Assembly: GCA_964422555.1 (NCBI GenBank)
Contig: CAYRBR010000002.1
Location: 1-64,000 of the forward strand
DNA: 64,000 bases
Direction of reading: 5' to 3'
Origin: JAGLCW01 sp964422555
Lineage (GTDB): Bacteria > Caldisericota > Caldisericia > UBA6126
Shown here: positions 53,817 through 62,154 of the stretch, one piece after another
Layout: every line of letters begins with the position of its first letter
How positions within the stretch are numbered: the first letter of the stretch is position 1
Translations under genes and position numbers: made by a program
Notes under the pieces: generated by a model
The model's input: the letters and a program-made list of their open reading frames with translations, nothing else
Databases searched by the model: none
Told to the model about the DNA's origin: nothing

Positions 53817-53839
53817 TCTAGAATTGAAGGTAAAGAGCA

Positions 53840-54961
53840 TTGGCTAAAAAAGATTTTTATAATGTTTTAGGGGTGGAGCGTGATGCCACCCCTGAACAAA
53901 TTAAGGCTGCTTATAGAAAATTGGTCATGAAGTTTCATCCAGATGTCAACAAAGACTCTGATGCAACACAAAAAATGACTGAGATAAATGAAGCATATGA
54001 TACTCTGAGTGATCCTAAAAAAAAACAGATGTACGATATGTACGGAGAGGCCGGAGTAAACAATCAACAAGGTTTCGGCGGAGAAGGTTTTGGAAGAAAT
54101 TCCAATATAAATATGAACGACTTCTTTCGTCAATCTGGTTTTGGAGGAGGAACAGGAAGTATTTTCGATGATATTTTTAGTGCTTTCTCAGGCTCTTCAA
54201 GACAACAGAGTCGTACAAAACCAATGGGGCGTCCTGGATCTGATATACCCTTTAAAACAAGTTTAACCTACAAAGAAGTTTTACATGGGAAGAAACTTAA
54301 AATTGAACTAGATCGATTTGTACCCTGCGAAGAATGTGGTGCAAGTGGAGCCAAGAAAGGGACTCATCCCGAAACCTGTTCCACTTGCAAAGGTTCTGGG
54401 TATGTTCAGCAACAGCAGCAGAGTTTTTTTGGTGTTGTGAACACGGTATCAGAATGTCCCACATGCGGGGGTACTGGTAAAGTAATTAAGGAAAAATGTG
54501 AAAAATGTAATGGTTTTGGTCGAATACGAAAAAAATCTACTATCGAATTGTCTATTCCCCCAAATATTCCTGAAGGAACAAAAATAAGGTATAGTAATTA
54601 TGGTAATGCAGGGATTAATGGTGGAGCTATTGGTGATTTGATTGTAACAGTTCATTACAAGCACGATAAAAGGTTTAAGAAAGACGGAATAAACCTAATC
54701 TATGAACACAGCATCCCTTTTACGAAAGGAATACTAGGAACCTCTTTTTCTGCCCCAACTATAGACAGCGCTGAAACTATTAAAGTTTTACCCGGAACTC
54801 AATCTGGGAAAGAAGTGGTTCTCAAAGGAAAAGGTTTGCCTAACAATCGAAGGCGGAAGGGCGATATTATCGTACGCATTTTAGTGGACATTCCGCCGAT
54901 CAGTAAACTTTCAAAAAACCAGAAAAAGTATATTCAAGAAATTGACAAAGATTTATCCTAG
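53840..54961 (+). CDS. dnaJ: Co-chaperone DnaJ (Hsp40, class I)
   Basis: The 373-residue protein has the J domain with the HPD motif in KFHPDVNK, a Gly/Phe-rich linker, four zinc-finger motifs (CEECGASG, CSTCKGSG, CPTCGGTG, CEKCNGFG) and the two beta-sandwich domains. It stimulates DnaK ATPase and holds unfolded clients. The start is TTG with a GAAGG site. A strong terminator follows the stop. Confidence 0.97.
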   Translation: MAKKDFYNVLGVERDATPEQIKAAYRKLVMKFHPDVNKDSDATQKMTEINEAYDTLSDPKKKQMYDMYGEAGVNNQQGFGGEGFGRNSNINMNDFFRQSGFGGGTGSIFDDIFSAFSGSSRQQSRTKPMGRPGSDIPFKTSLTYKEVLHGKKLKIELDRFVPCEECGASGAKKGTHPETCSTCKGSGYVQQQQQSFFGVVNTVSECPTCGGTGKVIKEKCEKCNGFGRIRKKSTIELSIPPNIPEGTKIRYSNYGNAGINGGAIGDLIVTVHYKHDKRFKKDGINLIYEHSIPFTKGILGTSFSAPTIDSAETIKVLPGTQSGKEVVLKGKGLPNNRRRKGDIIVRILVDIPPISKLSKNQKKYIQEIDKDLS

Positions 54962-54962
54962 C

Positions 54963-55010
54963 TAAAATAGAGTATCCTAGTTCATGATTTTTTCGGGATA
55001 CTCTATTTTA
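54963..55010. terminator. Convergent terminator between dnaJ and the minus-strand gene
   Basis: A perfect 15-base inverted repeat TAAAATAGAGTATCC / GGATACTCTATTTTA (54963-54977 and 54996-55010) with an 18-base loop. The stem's A/T-rich ends give T-rich tracts on both strands. On the minus strand the stop codon and last codons of the convergent gene lie within it. Confidence 0.75.
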
Positions 55011-55819
55011 AAATCATCCGAAATCGTTTTTAACATGAACTGAATCATAAATCGATTGTCCATTTCGATACCAGAAATAAACATCCTACCTGCCAATACT
55101 TGATTTGTATTTGGTTGTGTGTATATGTACAGATCTATATTCTGTATACCGTCTTCCCACTTACCTTTATAGATATGGACTACTTTGGAGCCGTAGCTTG
55201 CAACCAATGAAGGATCAATCTCATCGAGAAAAACGATATCTCCATTGTCATTTAGATACATTTCTTCTTCTAATGAAAACTCTAGATTTTTTTCTTTTGG
55301 TATATAATGATTCATCACAGAAATTACTTTCCATGGTTGAAGCCCGGTTTCAGGTAAATAGTCAACCTCTTTATAAAAAGAAGACTCAATTTCTTTACAG
55401 TACAGCTTCTCCTCGTAAAAAATCACTTCCAAATACTCTTCAAGGTTCCCATCAAGATCATTCCAAATCTGTTTTAGATAGTAGTTACTATCAATGTCGG
55501 TTTGATACAATCCAAAAGTTTTCTTAGTTTTAAGGGTATAGGGATATTGTTCTCTTTTTAAATAACGAAAAGAATAGGGTTCAACAGGTTTTTCAAGTTC
55601 CTCCATTAAAGAATTTAGTAATTCTTTAGCTTTAAATGAAAGAATGGTAATCCCGTCGGTTGTTTTATTAGGAAAAAGGTCAATTGATTCAAATTCAACT
55701 CTTTCAATATCTTTTTGAACAGGTTTTACTTCATTCTTTTCTTTATACTCAGACCAAAAAAAGTAACCCATCGCCAGCACAAGGATAACAATCAAAAAAA
55801 CAGTCAAACGCTTTGACAT
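54977..55819 (-). CDS. Membrane-anchored protein of unknown function, possible LolA-like fold
   Basis: I do not recognise this 280-residue protein. It has one N-terminal membrane helix (about 5-23) and a beta-rich extracytoplasmic part. The order IFYEEKLYCKEIESSFYKEVD, then LPETGLQPWKVISVMNHY, recalls LppX/LolA-like domains in which a strand pair is followed by a helix. The upstream gene has a similar segment, so the two may share a fold. It is separated from that gene by 3 bases. The fold is inference. Confidence 0.6.
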   Translation of the reverse strand: MSKRLTVFLIVILVLAMGYFFWSEYKEKNEVKPVQKDIERVEFESIDLFPNKTTDGITILSFKAKELLNSLMEELEKPVEPYSFRYLKREQYPYTLKTKKTFGLYQTDIDSNYYLKQIWNDLDGNLEEYLEVIFYEEKLYCKEIESSFYKEVDYLPETGLQPWKVISVMNHYIPKEKNLEFSLEEEMYLNDNGDIVFLDEIDPSLVASYGSKVVHIYKGKWEDGIQNIDLYIYTQPNTNQVLAGRMFISGIEMDNRFMIQFMLKTISDDFKIEYPEKIMN

Positions 55820-55822
55820 AGT

Positions 55823-57082
55823 TTACCTTTCTACTTTAGTATCTATAGAAAATGAGATTGGTTTGTTAACAGAAGAAATTTGGAAAATCTGAACCAACTC
55901 TGATTGATTGGATCTTCTTTCAGATACAATTCCAGCTACTAGAATTTCATCATTAGAAACAAACAAAAGAGCTTCCATGTCTGTTTTTTCTTTCCATCGA
56001 AGATGAACCAAATTTACGGTTTCAATAAGATTAATATAGTCTGCATATGAAACAAGTTTGCACTCTCCGATATGATCAATTTCCTTAATAATCCAGGGTT
56101 CAATCCTTCCAACAAGGTTGTTCAATACTCTTTGAGGAGGTTGAATCATCTCAATTGTTGCTGAATTTTCATCAACTCTTATCCAACCAGTTCCAGGTGA
56201 GCCATGGTAATATATAGTACCATCTAGAAAATAGATGTCCCTTTGTTCATTGGTGAATCCTTTCTCATCATCTTGAACGAACTTGTAATGTACATCGTTT
56301 TGGGAATTTCTCTCATATAGAGTATATACAGTCGAAACCTTCGAATCATTTTGAATAGAAATGGTTGTATACCGAAAAGAATACGATGTAAATTTACTAT
56401 ATTTATTAAGGATATCATCAATATAGAGTAAATAAAGATCTTTTTCGTTGATTATATCTTTGAGAACGATAGAAGAATATCCCGTTTGATTTGTAGGCTT
56501 ATCCATTGTTAAGAAGTCCATTAATTCTCTACAATTCTTTATCTTACACAATTTCCACCGAGTATCATCTTTCAGAAATACTAGGTCTAAGCTTGCTATA
56601 ACTTCGTTTGATAAAAGCTGATAAATAGGTAACTTTACTATCGCTTCATTTTTGGTCAGTTTTGATACAAAAACAGGAATTCTATTTTCAAAATATAGAT
56701 CTTTGTTTTGACATAATTGTTTCAAGCTATTGTTGCTGCTATCTTCTGAAAGCATACAGTCTCCATACTCAACAATATCAGAAATACATTTTTCTATGTA
56801 CAGATTCAAAGCATCATCATTCGTTTTGTTAAAATAATCATGCATCTCTATTTTTTCAGACAGAAATACCAAATCCGATGTTTCATATGCAATTGACTTT
56901 GCGCACGCTCTAACATCGCAGTATTCCATGAAAGAGTTCAGATTTCCATTTAAAAGACTTTTATTTATTTTTAACAGTACGGGATAAGGGGAAGTAAAAA
57001 ACAAAAAAATGCCATAACTAACCAATACAATCCCAACCACTATACAACTCAAAACCAAACATCTTTTACTTTTGATACTCAT
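55823..57082 (-). CDS. Membrane-anchored protein, DUF2939-like plus LolA-like regions
   Basis: An unassigned protein of 419 residues from the Met at 57082, or 430 from the ATG at 57115. I prefer 57082 because a TATAAT box (57114-57119, minus strand) places the likely transcript start after the first ATG, and AGAGAAG precedes the second. It has an N-terminal helix, then PVLLKINKSLLNGNLNSFM, resembling DUF2939-type helical domains, and a C-terminal beta part with DIYFLDGTIYYHGSPGTGWIRVD, resembling LppX/LolA-like carriers. It may bind a hydrophobic or peptidic ligand outside the membrane; this is inference. Upstream partner of the 280-residue gene. Confidence 0.6.
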   Translation of the reverse strand: MSIKSKRCLVLSCIVVGIVLVSYGIFLFFTSPYPVLLKINKSLLNGNLNSFMEYCDVRACAKSIAYETSDLVFLSEKIEMHDYFNKTNDDALNLYIEKCISDIVEYGDCMLSEDSSNNSLKQLCQNKDLYFENRIPVFVSKLTKNEAIVKLPIYQLLSNEVIASLDLVFLKDDTRWKLCKIKNCRELMDFLTMDKPTNQTGYSSIVLKDIINEKDLYLLYIDDILNKYSKFTSYSFRYTTISIQNDSKVSTVYTLYERNSQNDVHYKFVQDDEKGFTNEQRDIYFLDGTIYYHGSPGTGWIRVDENSATIEMIQPPQRVLNNLVGRIEPWIIKEIDHIGECKLVSYADYINLIETVNLVHLRWKEKTDMEALLFVSNDEILVAGIVSERRSNQSELVQIFQISSVNKPISFSIDTKVER

Positions 57083-57133
57083 AAACTTCTCTAATAACTT
57101 TTGTTTTTCATACATTATAAGTAAAATTTTAAC

Positions 57134-57607
57134 ATGAATCTATATTTTGGTTATAGCGAAGAAATGAATCCAATCTTTATGAATCATCTTGCCGAATCGG
57201 CAGTTTTTTTTGGTGTTGGGAAGCTCAAAGATTATCGGTTTGTAATCAATAAAATGGGAAAAGCTACAGTTGAATACTCTCCTCAATCTTACACGTATGG
57301 TATTGTTTGGAACATATCAGAAGAAGATTTTTTTCATATAGAAAAATTTAGACAAACATCTTCTTCCATCGATCAATGTGTAGTCAAAACACCCATCACG
57401 ATTCTTCGTAACCCACAGAATGAAAGACTATCGTATAGGGTTAAACATAACAGAATAAGCTCTGATGTAGATTGTTCTTTATTCAAGGATTCAGTCCATA
57501 CAATCGGAAACGCTTCAGAAGATTACATACGTGATATCACTTTTTCTTTGAGTCAATTTGGAATACCTCAAGAGTATCTACAAGAGATTCGTTTTTGGTC
57601 TTTATAA
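57134..57607 (+). CDS. Gamma-glutamylcyclotransferase-fold protein, probably inactive
   Basis: The 157-residue protein starts NLYFGYSEEMNP, where the GGCT/AIG2 family has YFAYGSNM, and continues with LKDYRFVINKMGKATVEY and YGIVWNISEEDFFHIEKF, typical of the fold. The G-S-N loop reads S-E-E, and the Glu of the LDxxEG motif is replaced in IEKFRQTSS, so cyclotransferase activity is doubtful. No ribosome-binding site is evident before the ATG. It is followed by a TspO-like gene after 22 bases. Confidence 0.65.
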   Translation: MNLYFGYSEEMNPIFMNHLAESAVFFGVGKLKDYRFVINKMGKATVEYSPQSYTYGIVWNISEEDFFHIEKFRQTSSSIDQCVVKTPITILRNPQNERLSYRVKHNRISSDVDCSLFKDSVHTIGNASEDYIRDITFSLSQFGIPQEYLQEIRFWSL

Positions 57608-57629
57608 ATTTATTTTTTTAGGAGGTTTT

Positions 57630-58460
57630 ATGAAACCAGCAATTAGAAAATGGGTAAATTTTTTCGTTTTTATTCTCACATTACTTGTTAATTGGGCTGC
57701 TTCTAGTTCATTCTTTAACAATACGAGTATGTCTGAAGCTGCAGCACGCTACGAAGTCTGGATAATACCATCTGGATTTACGTTTGGAATATGGTCAATC
57801 ATCTATTTGTTTCTTATATGCTTTGTGTTTTTCCAACTAAATACTCGTAATAGTAAATCAAACCATATAACTTTAATCGGTAATTATTTTATTTACAGCT
57901 GCATTCTCAATGCTCTTTGGCTTATAACCTACCAATATAATCTTATATGGCTTTCACTGATTATAATGATCGCTCTATTAATGGTTTTGGTTAGGATTTA
58001 TACAAATATTCGTAAGGATCATAAGTTTACTAGTCAAGAAAACTGGTTTATTAAATTTCCGTTTTCTCTTTATACAACCTGGATTACATTAGCTACTATA
58101 TTAAACATTTCTTCTTTTCTGCAACAAATGATCGTTGAATACAATTGGAGTTTTATTAACATATTTCCAACTCAAGTGTGGAGTTTAATTGTAATCACTG
58201 TGGCACTTTTTCTTGCACTCATGTTTCTATGGTATAAAAAAGATCCCGTATCCTCACTTGTTTTCATCTGGGCACTCATTGGTATTTCTCATAAAAATTA
58301 TGTTTGGGCAAATGCCAAAACAACTATAAATGGTGTAACTGTTTTAGGTATTAATCATCTGCTAATTGTAGTCTATTCATTAGCAGGTATTGCAATTATA
58401 GTTTCTGCTCTTGCTAAATACTGGATTGTAAACAAGGAAAAAAGAAAAAATCTATACTAA
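57630..58460 (+). CDS. TspO/MBR-like tryptophan-rich membrane protein
   Basis: A 276-residue protein with about seven membrane segments. PSGFTFGIWSIIYLFL resembles the TspO signature region with its Pro and Trp residues, and Trp residues are frequent in the helices. Similar larger proteins are annotated as tryptophan-rich sensory proteins; their ligand is unknown (tetrapyrroles for classical TspO). The ATG at 57630 is preceded by AGGAGG; an in-frame ATG at 57558 would overlap the previous gene and is rejected. It ends at a very strong terminator. Confidence 0.8.
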   Translation: MKPAIRKWVNFFVFILTLLVNWAASSSFFNNTSMSEAAARYEVWIIPSGFTFGIWSIIYLFLICFVFFQLNTRNSKSNHITLIGNYFIYSCILNALWLITYQYNLIWLSLIIMIALLMVLVRIYTNIRKDHKFTSQENWFIKFPFSLYTTWITLATILNISSFLQQMIVEYNWSFINIFPTQVWSLIVITVALFLALMFLWYKKDPVSSLVFIWALIGISHKNYVWANAKTTINGVTVLGINHLLIVVYSLAGIAIIVSALAKYWIVNKEKRKNLY

Positions 58461-58465
58461 AAAGC

Positions 58466-58519
58466 AAATCAAAAAAAAAGGGGGGGCTGAATATTCAGCC
58501 CCCCCTTTTTTTTTGATTT
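58466..58519. terminator. 54-base perfect palindrome, bidirectional terminator
   Basis: The two 27-base halves (58466-58492 and 58493-58519) are exact reverse complements: an A run, seven G, CTGAAT, then ATTCAG, seven C and a T run. On each strand the stem is followed by nine or more T. It separates the convergent tspO-like and nifJ genes. Confidence 0.93.
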
Positions 58520-58527
58520 TTATCTAA

Positions 58528-61500
58528 TTAAACAACAGATCCCTCAGCCATTTTTCTGTAGGTTTCATATCGTTCTTTAGCATCTTCTTCAGCTTTATCA
58601 AATAAATCTTGTGCAATTTCAGGAAAAGATTTTTCTAGAGAAGTATATCGTACTTCACTCTTAATAAATTCCTGGAAAGAAGCGGTAGGTTCTTTCGAAT
58701 CAAGAATAAATGGATTCTTTCCTTCTTCCTTTAACGTTGGATTAAATCGATAAAGATGCCAGTAACCAGCTTCAACAGCACGTTTTTCTTGTTCCTGGGA
58801 CTTACCCATTCCAAGCTTCAACCCGTGGTTGATACATGGCGAATACGCAATAATTAAAGATGGACCTGGATAAGCTTCTGCTTCAGACATCGCTTTCATA
58901 AGTTGATTCTTGTTTGCCCCCATAGCAACTTGGGCTACATATACATAGCCATAGGACATCAACATTCTTCCCAAATCTTTTTTCTTAGTTCTTTTACCAG
59001 CCGCAGCAAATTTAGCTACAGCAGCTTCAGGAGTAGACTTGGACGACTGTCCACCTGTATTAGAGTATACTTCAGTATCAAACACCAGTATGTTTATATC
59101 TCTACCAGATGCCAAAACATGGTCTAGGCCACCATAACCAATATCATAGGACCATCCGTCTCCACCCCAAGACCATACAGAACGTTTTACAAGATAGTCT
59201 TTGCGTTGAGAAATCTGATCCATAATCTCTCCAACTCTTCCTTGGAAAGATGAACCTAACAACTTAAGAATTTCCATCGAATAAAGCTTCGATTCTTTTG
59301 CTATCTCTTTATTCTGAATCCAATTCTCAAATACACTCTTCATTTCAGGATCAATGTCAAGAGTTATTAACTCTTCCATTAATACTTTTAAACGGTTTCG
59401 TATTTGATCTACTGCAAGTAACATACCGAAACCATACTCAGCATTATCTTCAAACAAAGAATTAGCCCAAGCAGGTCCTTTTCCATTTGCATTTTTACAG
59501 AATGGGATAGAAGGAGCACTAGCTCCCCAAATTGAAGAACAACCTGTTGCGTTTGCAATTAACATTCTATCGCCAAACAGCTGGGTTGCCAACTTAGCAT
59601 AGGGTGTTTCACCACAACCAGCACAAGCTCCAGAAAACTCAAACAACGGTTTTACAAATTGAGAACCTTTGACAGTATGAATATTTACTTCATCAAGTTT
59701 TTCAGAAACAGATTCTACAGCCCAATTAAAGTTCTCTTGTTCGCTTAATTGTGTGTCAAGTGGTTTCATTGTAAGAGCTTTATCTTTCGCAGGACAGATA
59801 TCTGCACAGTTTCCACAGCCGGTACAGTCAAGAGGGTCAATTTGGATAACAAACTGATATTTATCCAAGCCTTTTCCTTTACCAGGAATAGTTCTAAAAC
59901 CATCAGGCGATTGACTTGATTCTTTTTCATCTAACAAGAAAGGTCTGATTGCAGCATGTGGACAAACAAATGCACACTGATTACATTGGATACAGTTTTC
60001 TGGAATCCAATGTGGAACATTAATTGCTATTCCTCTTTTTTCATATGCACTTGTGCCTGATGGAAATTCACCGTTTTCTCTAGTCGTGAAAGCACTTACA
60101 GGTAGGTTATCTCCTTTTTGGAGATTCATTGGTTCAAGTATGTTTTTAATGAAAGCAGGAACATCGTCATTGTTAGATGATTTTTCATCGTCAACAGATA
60201 GTGAAGACCATTCAGAAGGGATTTCAATCTGTTTTATATCTTCTATTCCTTTGTCAACAGCAGCATAATTCATATTTACAATCTTCTCTCCTTTTTTCCC
60301 ATAAGTATCTTTAATGGCTTTTTTAAGGAGTTCGATCGCCTTTTCTAATGGTAACACACCAGATAATTTGAAGAATACAGCCTGCATTATCATGTTGATT
60401 CTGTTGCCTAATCCAATTTCTTCGGCAATTTTCGTTGCATTAATTGTGTAAAATTTAATGTTGTTCTTGGCTAAATGACATTTCACTGAAGAAGGCAACA
60501 TATCACTCAGTTCAGATTCATCCCATTTACAATTTAATACAAATATACCTTCTTTTTTTAATCCTTCTAAAACATCATAGTGACCAATATAGGATTGATT
60601 GTGACATGCAATATAATCTGCTTCGTGAATAAGATAAGTTGATTTAATAGGTTTATCACCAAAACGTAAATGAGATACCGTTACTCCACCTGATTTTTTT
60701 GAATCATATGCAAAGTAACCCTGAGCATACATGTCAGTATTATCACCTATAATTTTAATTGCATTCTTATTAGCACCAACTGTTCCATCAGAACCCAATC
60801 CCCAGAATTTACAACGGATTGTACCTTTTGGAGCAGTTACAATACGTTCAGTTTCGACCAAGGAGGTATTTGTTACATCATCGTCAATACCAATCGTAAA
60901 TTGGTTCTTCGGAGTATCTAGCTTAAGATTATCAAATACAGCCTTAATTTGGGAGGGAGTTGTATCTTTAGAACCCAACCCATATCTACCACCAACAATA
61001 ATTGGTGCATGTTCATTGCGATAGAATACGTTTCTTATATCCAGATATAGTGGTTCCCCATTTGATCCAGCTTCCTTTGTCCGGTCAAGAACAGCAATTT
61101 TCTTAACTGTTTTAGGAAGGGCAGACAAAAAATGTTTTGCACTAAAAGGTCTATAAAGACGAACTTTGATAAGTCCCACTTTTTCCCCTTTAGATAGCAA
61201 ATAATCAACTGTTTCTTCCATTGTTTCAGTCGCTGATCCCATTGCTATAATAACTCTTTCAGCATCAGGATCACCGTAATAGTCAAACAAATGGTACGAA
61301 CGTCCTGTAATCTTTGATACTTTTTCCATATTCTTTTCCACAATTTCGGGTAAAGCATCATAGAATAAATTAGCAGATTCTTTAGCTTGGAAATATATAT
61401 CAGGATTTTGTGCAGTACCCATAATTTTCGGATGATCTGGGTTTAATGCGTTGTCACGGAATTTTTTTACAGCATCAAAATCAAACATTGATCTTAATTC

Positions 61501-62067
61501 ATCGTCGGAATAGATTTCAATCTTTTGGATTTCATGCGAGGATCGGAATCCATCAAAAAAATGAACAAATGGTAATCTACCTTGAACACTGGATAGATGA
61601 GCAACAGCTGCTAGATCCATAACTTCCTGGATTCCACCTGAAGCTAACAAAGCAAAACCAGTTTGTCTTGTAGCCATTACATCAGAATGATCTCCAAAAA
61701 TTGAAAGTGCATGAGCAGCAACAGCTCTAGCTGAAACATGGAATACGCCTGGTAGTAGTTCTCCAGCAATTTTATACATATTAGGTATCATTAACAACAA
61801 ACCTTGTGATGCAGTAAAGGTAGATGTTAAAGCACCTGCTGCTAAAGAGCCGTGTACTGCACCAGAAGCTCCAGCTTCTGATTGCATTTCAACAACATCA
61901 ACAGTTTGTCCAAACAGATTCTTTCTTCCATTGGCAGCCCAAGAATCCATATGTTCTGCCATCGGGGAAGAAGGAGTAATTGGAAAAATAGACGCAACAT
62001 CAGTAAATGCATATGCAACATGAGCGGCAGCAGTATTGCCGTCCATGGATTTCATTTTTCTTGCCAT
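58528..62067 (-). CDS. nifJ: Pyruvate:ferredoxin oxidoreductase (single-chain PFOR)
   Basis: The 1179-residue enzyme oxidises pyruvate with CoA to acetyl-CoA, CO2 and reduced ferredoxin. Domains in order: PYR domain I (AYAFTDVASIFPITPSSPMAEH), domain II, gamma/CoA domain (GSDGTVGANKNAIKII), a ferredoxin domain with two 4Fe-4S sites (CIQCNQCAFVCP about 690, CTGCGNCADICP about 750), and the ThDP domain with CAGCGETPYAKL, WGGDGWSYDIGYGGLDH and NTGGQSSKSTP. Acetyl-CoA can go to acetate through AckA, and ferredoxin feeds Rnf. GGGG site before ATG. Confidence 0.98.
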   Translation of the reverse strand: MARKMKSMDGNTAAAHVAYAFTDVASIFPITPSSPMAEHMDSWAANGRKNLFGQTVDVVEMQSEAGASGAVHGSLAAGALTSTFTASQGLLLMIPNMYKIAGELLPGVFHVSARAVAAHALSIFGDHSDVMATRQTGFALLASGGIQEVMDLAAVAHLSSVQGRLPFVHFFDGFRSSHEIQKIEIYSDDELRSMFDFDAVKKFRDNALNPDHPKIMGTAQNPDIYFQAKESANLFYDALPEIVEKNMEKVSKITGRSYHLFDYYGDPDAERVIIAMGSATETMEETVDYLLSKGEKVGLIKVRLYRPFSAKHFLSALPKTVKKIAVLDRTKEAGSNGEPLYLDIRNVFYRNEHAPIIVGGRYGLGSKDTTPSQIKAVFDNLKLDTPKNQFTIGIDDDVTNTSLVETERIVTAPKGTIRCKFWGLGSDGTVGANKNAIKIIGDNTDMYAQGYFAYDSKKSGGVTVSHLRFGDKPIKSTYLIHEADYIACHNQSYIGHYDVLEGLKKEGIFVLNCKWDESELSDMLPSSVKCHLAKNNIKFYTINATKIAEEIGLGNRINMIMQAVFFKLSGVLPLEKAIELLKKAIKDTYGKKGEKIVNMNYAAVDKGIEDIKQIEIPSEWSSLSVDDEKSSNNDDVPAFIKNILEPMNLQKGDNLPVSAFTTRENGEFPSGTSAYEKRGIAINVPHWIPENCIQCNQCAFVCPHAAIRPFLLDEKESSQSPDGFRTIPGKGKGLDKYQFVIQIDPLDCTGCGNCADICPAKDKALTMKPLDTQLSEQENFNWAVESVSEKLDEVNIHTVKGSQFVKPLFEFSGACAGCGETPYAKLATQLFGDRMLIANATGCSSIWGASAPSIPFCKNANGKGPAWANSLFEDNAEYGFGMLLAVDQIRNRLKVLMEELITLDIDPEMKSVFENWIQNKEIAKESKLYSMEILKLLGSSFQGRVGEIMDQISQRKDYLVKRSVWSWGGDGWSYDIGYGGLDHVLASGRDINILVFDTEVYSNTGGQSSKSTPEAAVAKFAAAGKRTKKKDLGRMLMSYGYVYVAQVAMGANKNQLMKAMSEAEAYPGPSLIIAYSPCINHGLKLGMGKSQEQEKRAVEAGYWHLYRFNPTLKEEGKNPFILDSKEPTASFQEFIKSEVRYTSLEKSFPEIAQDLFDKAEEDAKERYETYRKMAEGSVV

Positions 62068-62105
62068 GACTTACCCCACTTTACATAAAGAGATTTTCAA
62101 GCTTT

Positions 62106-62133
62106 ACTATACAATGAAACAAGGAATACACAA
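62106..62133 (-). promoter_or_regulatory. Possible nifJ promoter
   Basis: On the minus strand TATAGT (62106-62111) is preceded at 16 bases by TTGTGT (62128-62133, three of six). It lies about 40 bases before the nifJ ATG, in the only gap between nifJ and the kinase gene. Confidence 0.35.
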
Positions 62134-62154
62134 CCAGAAAAAACAACAGAAAAG

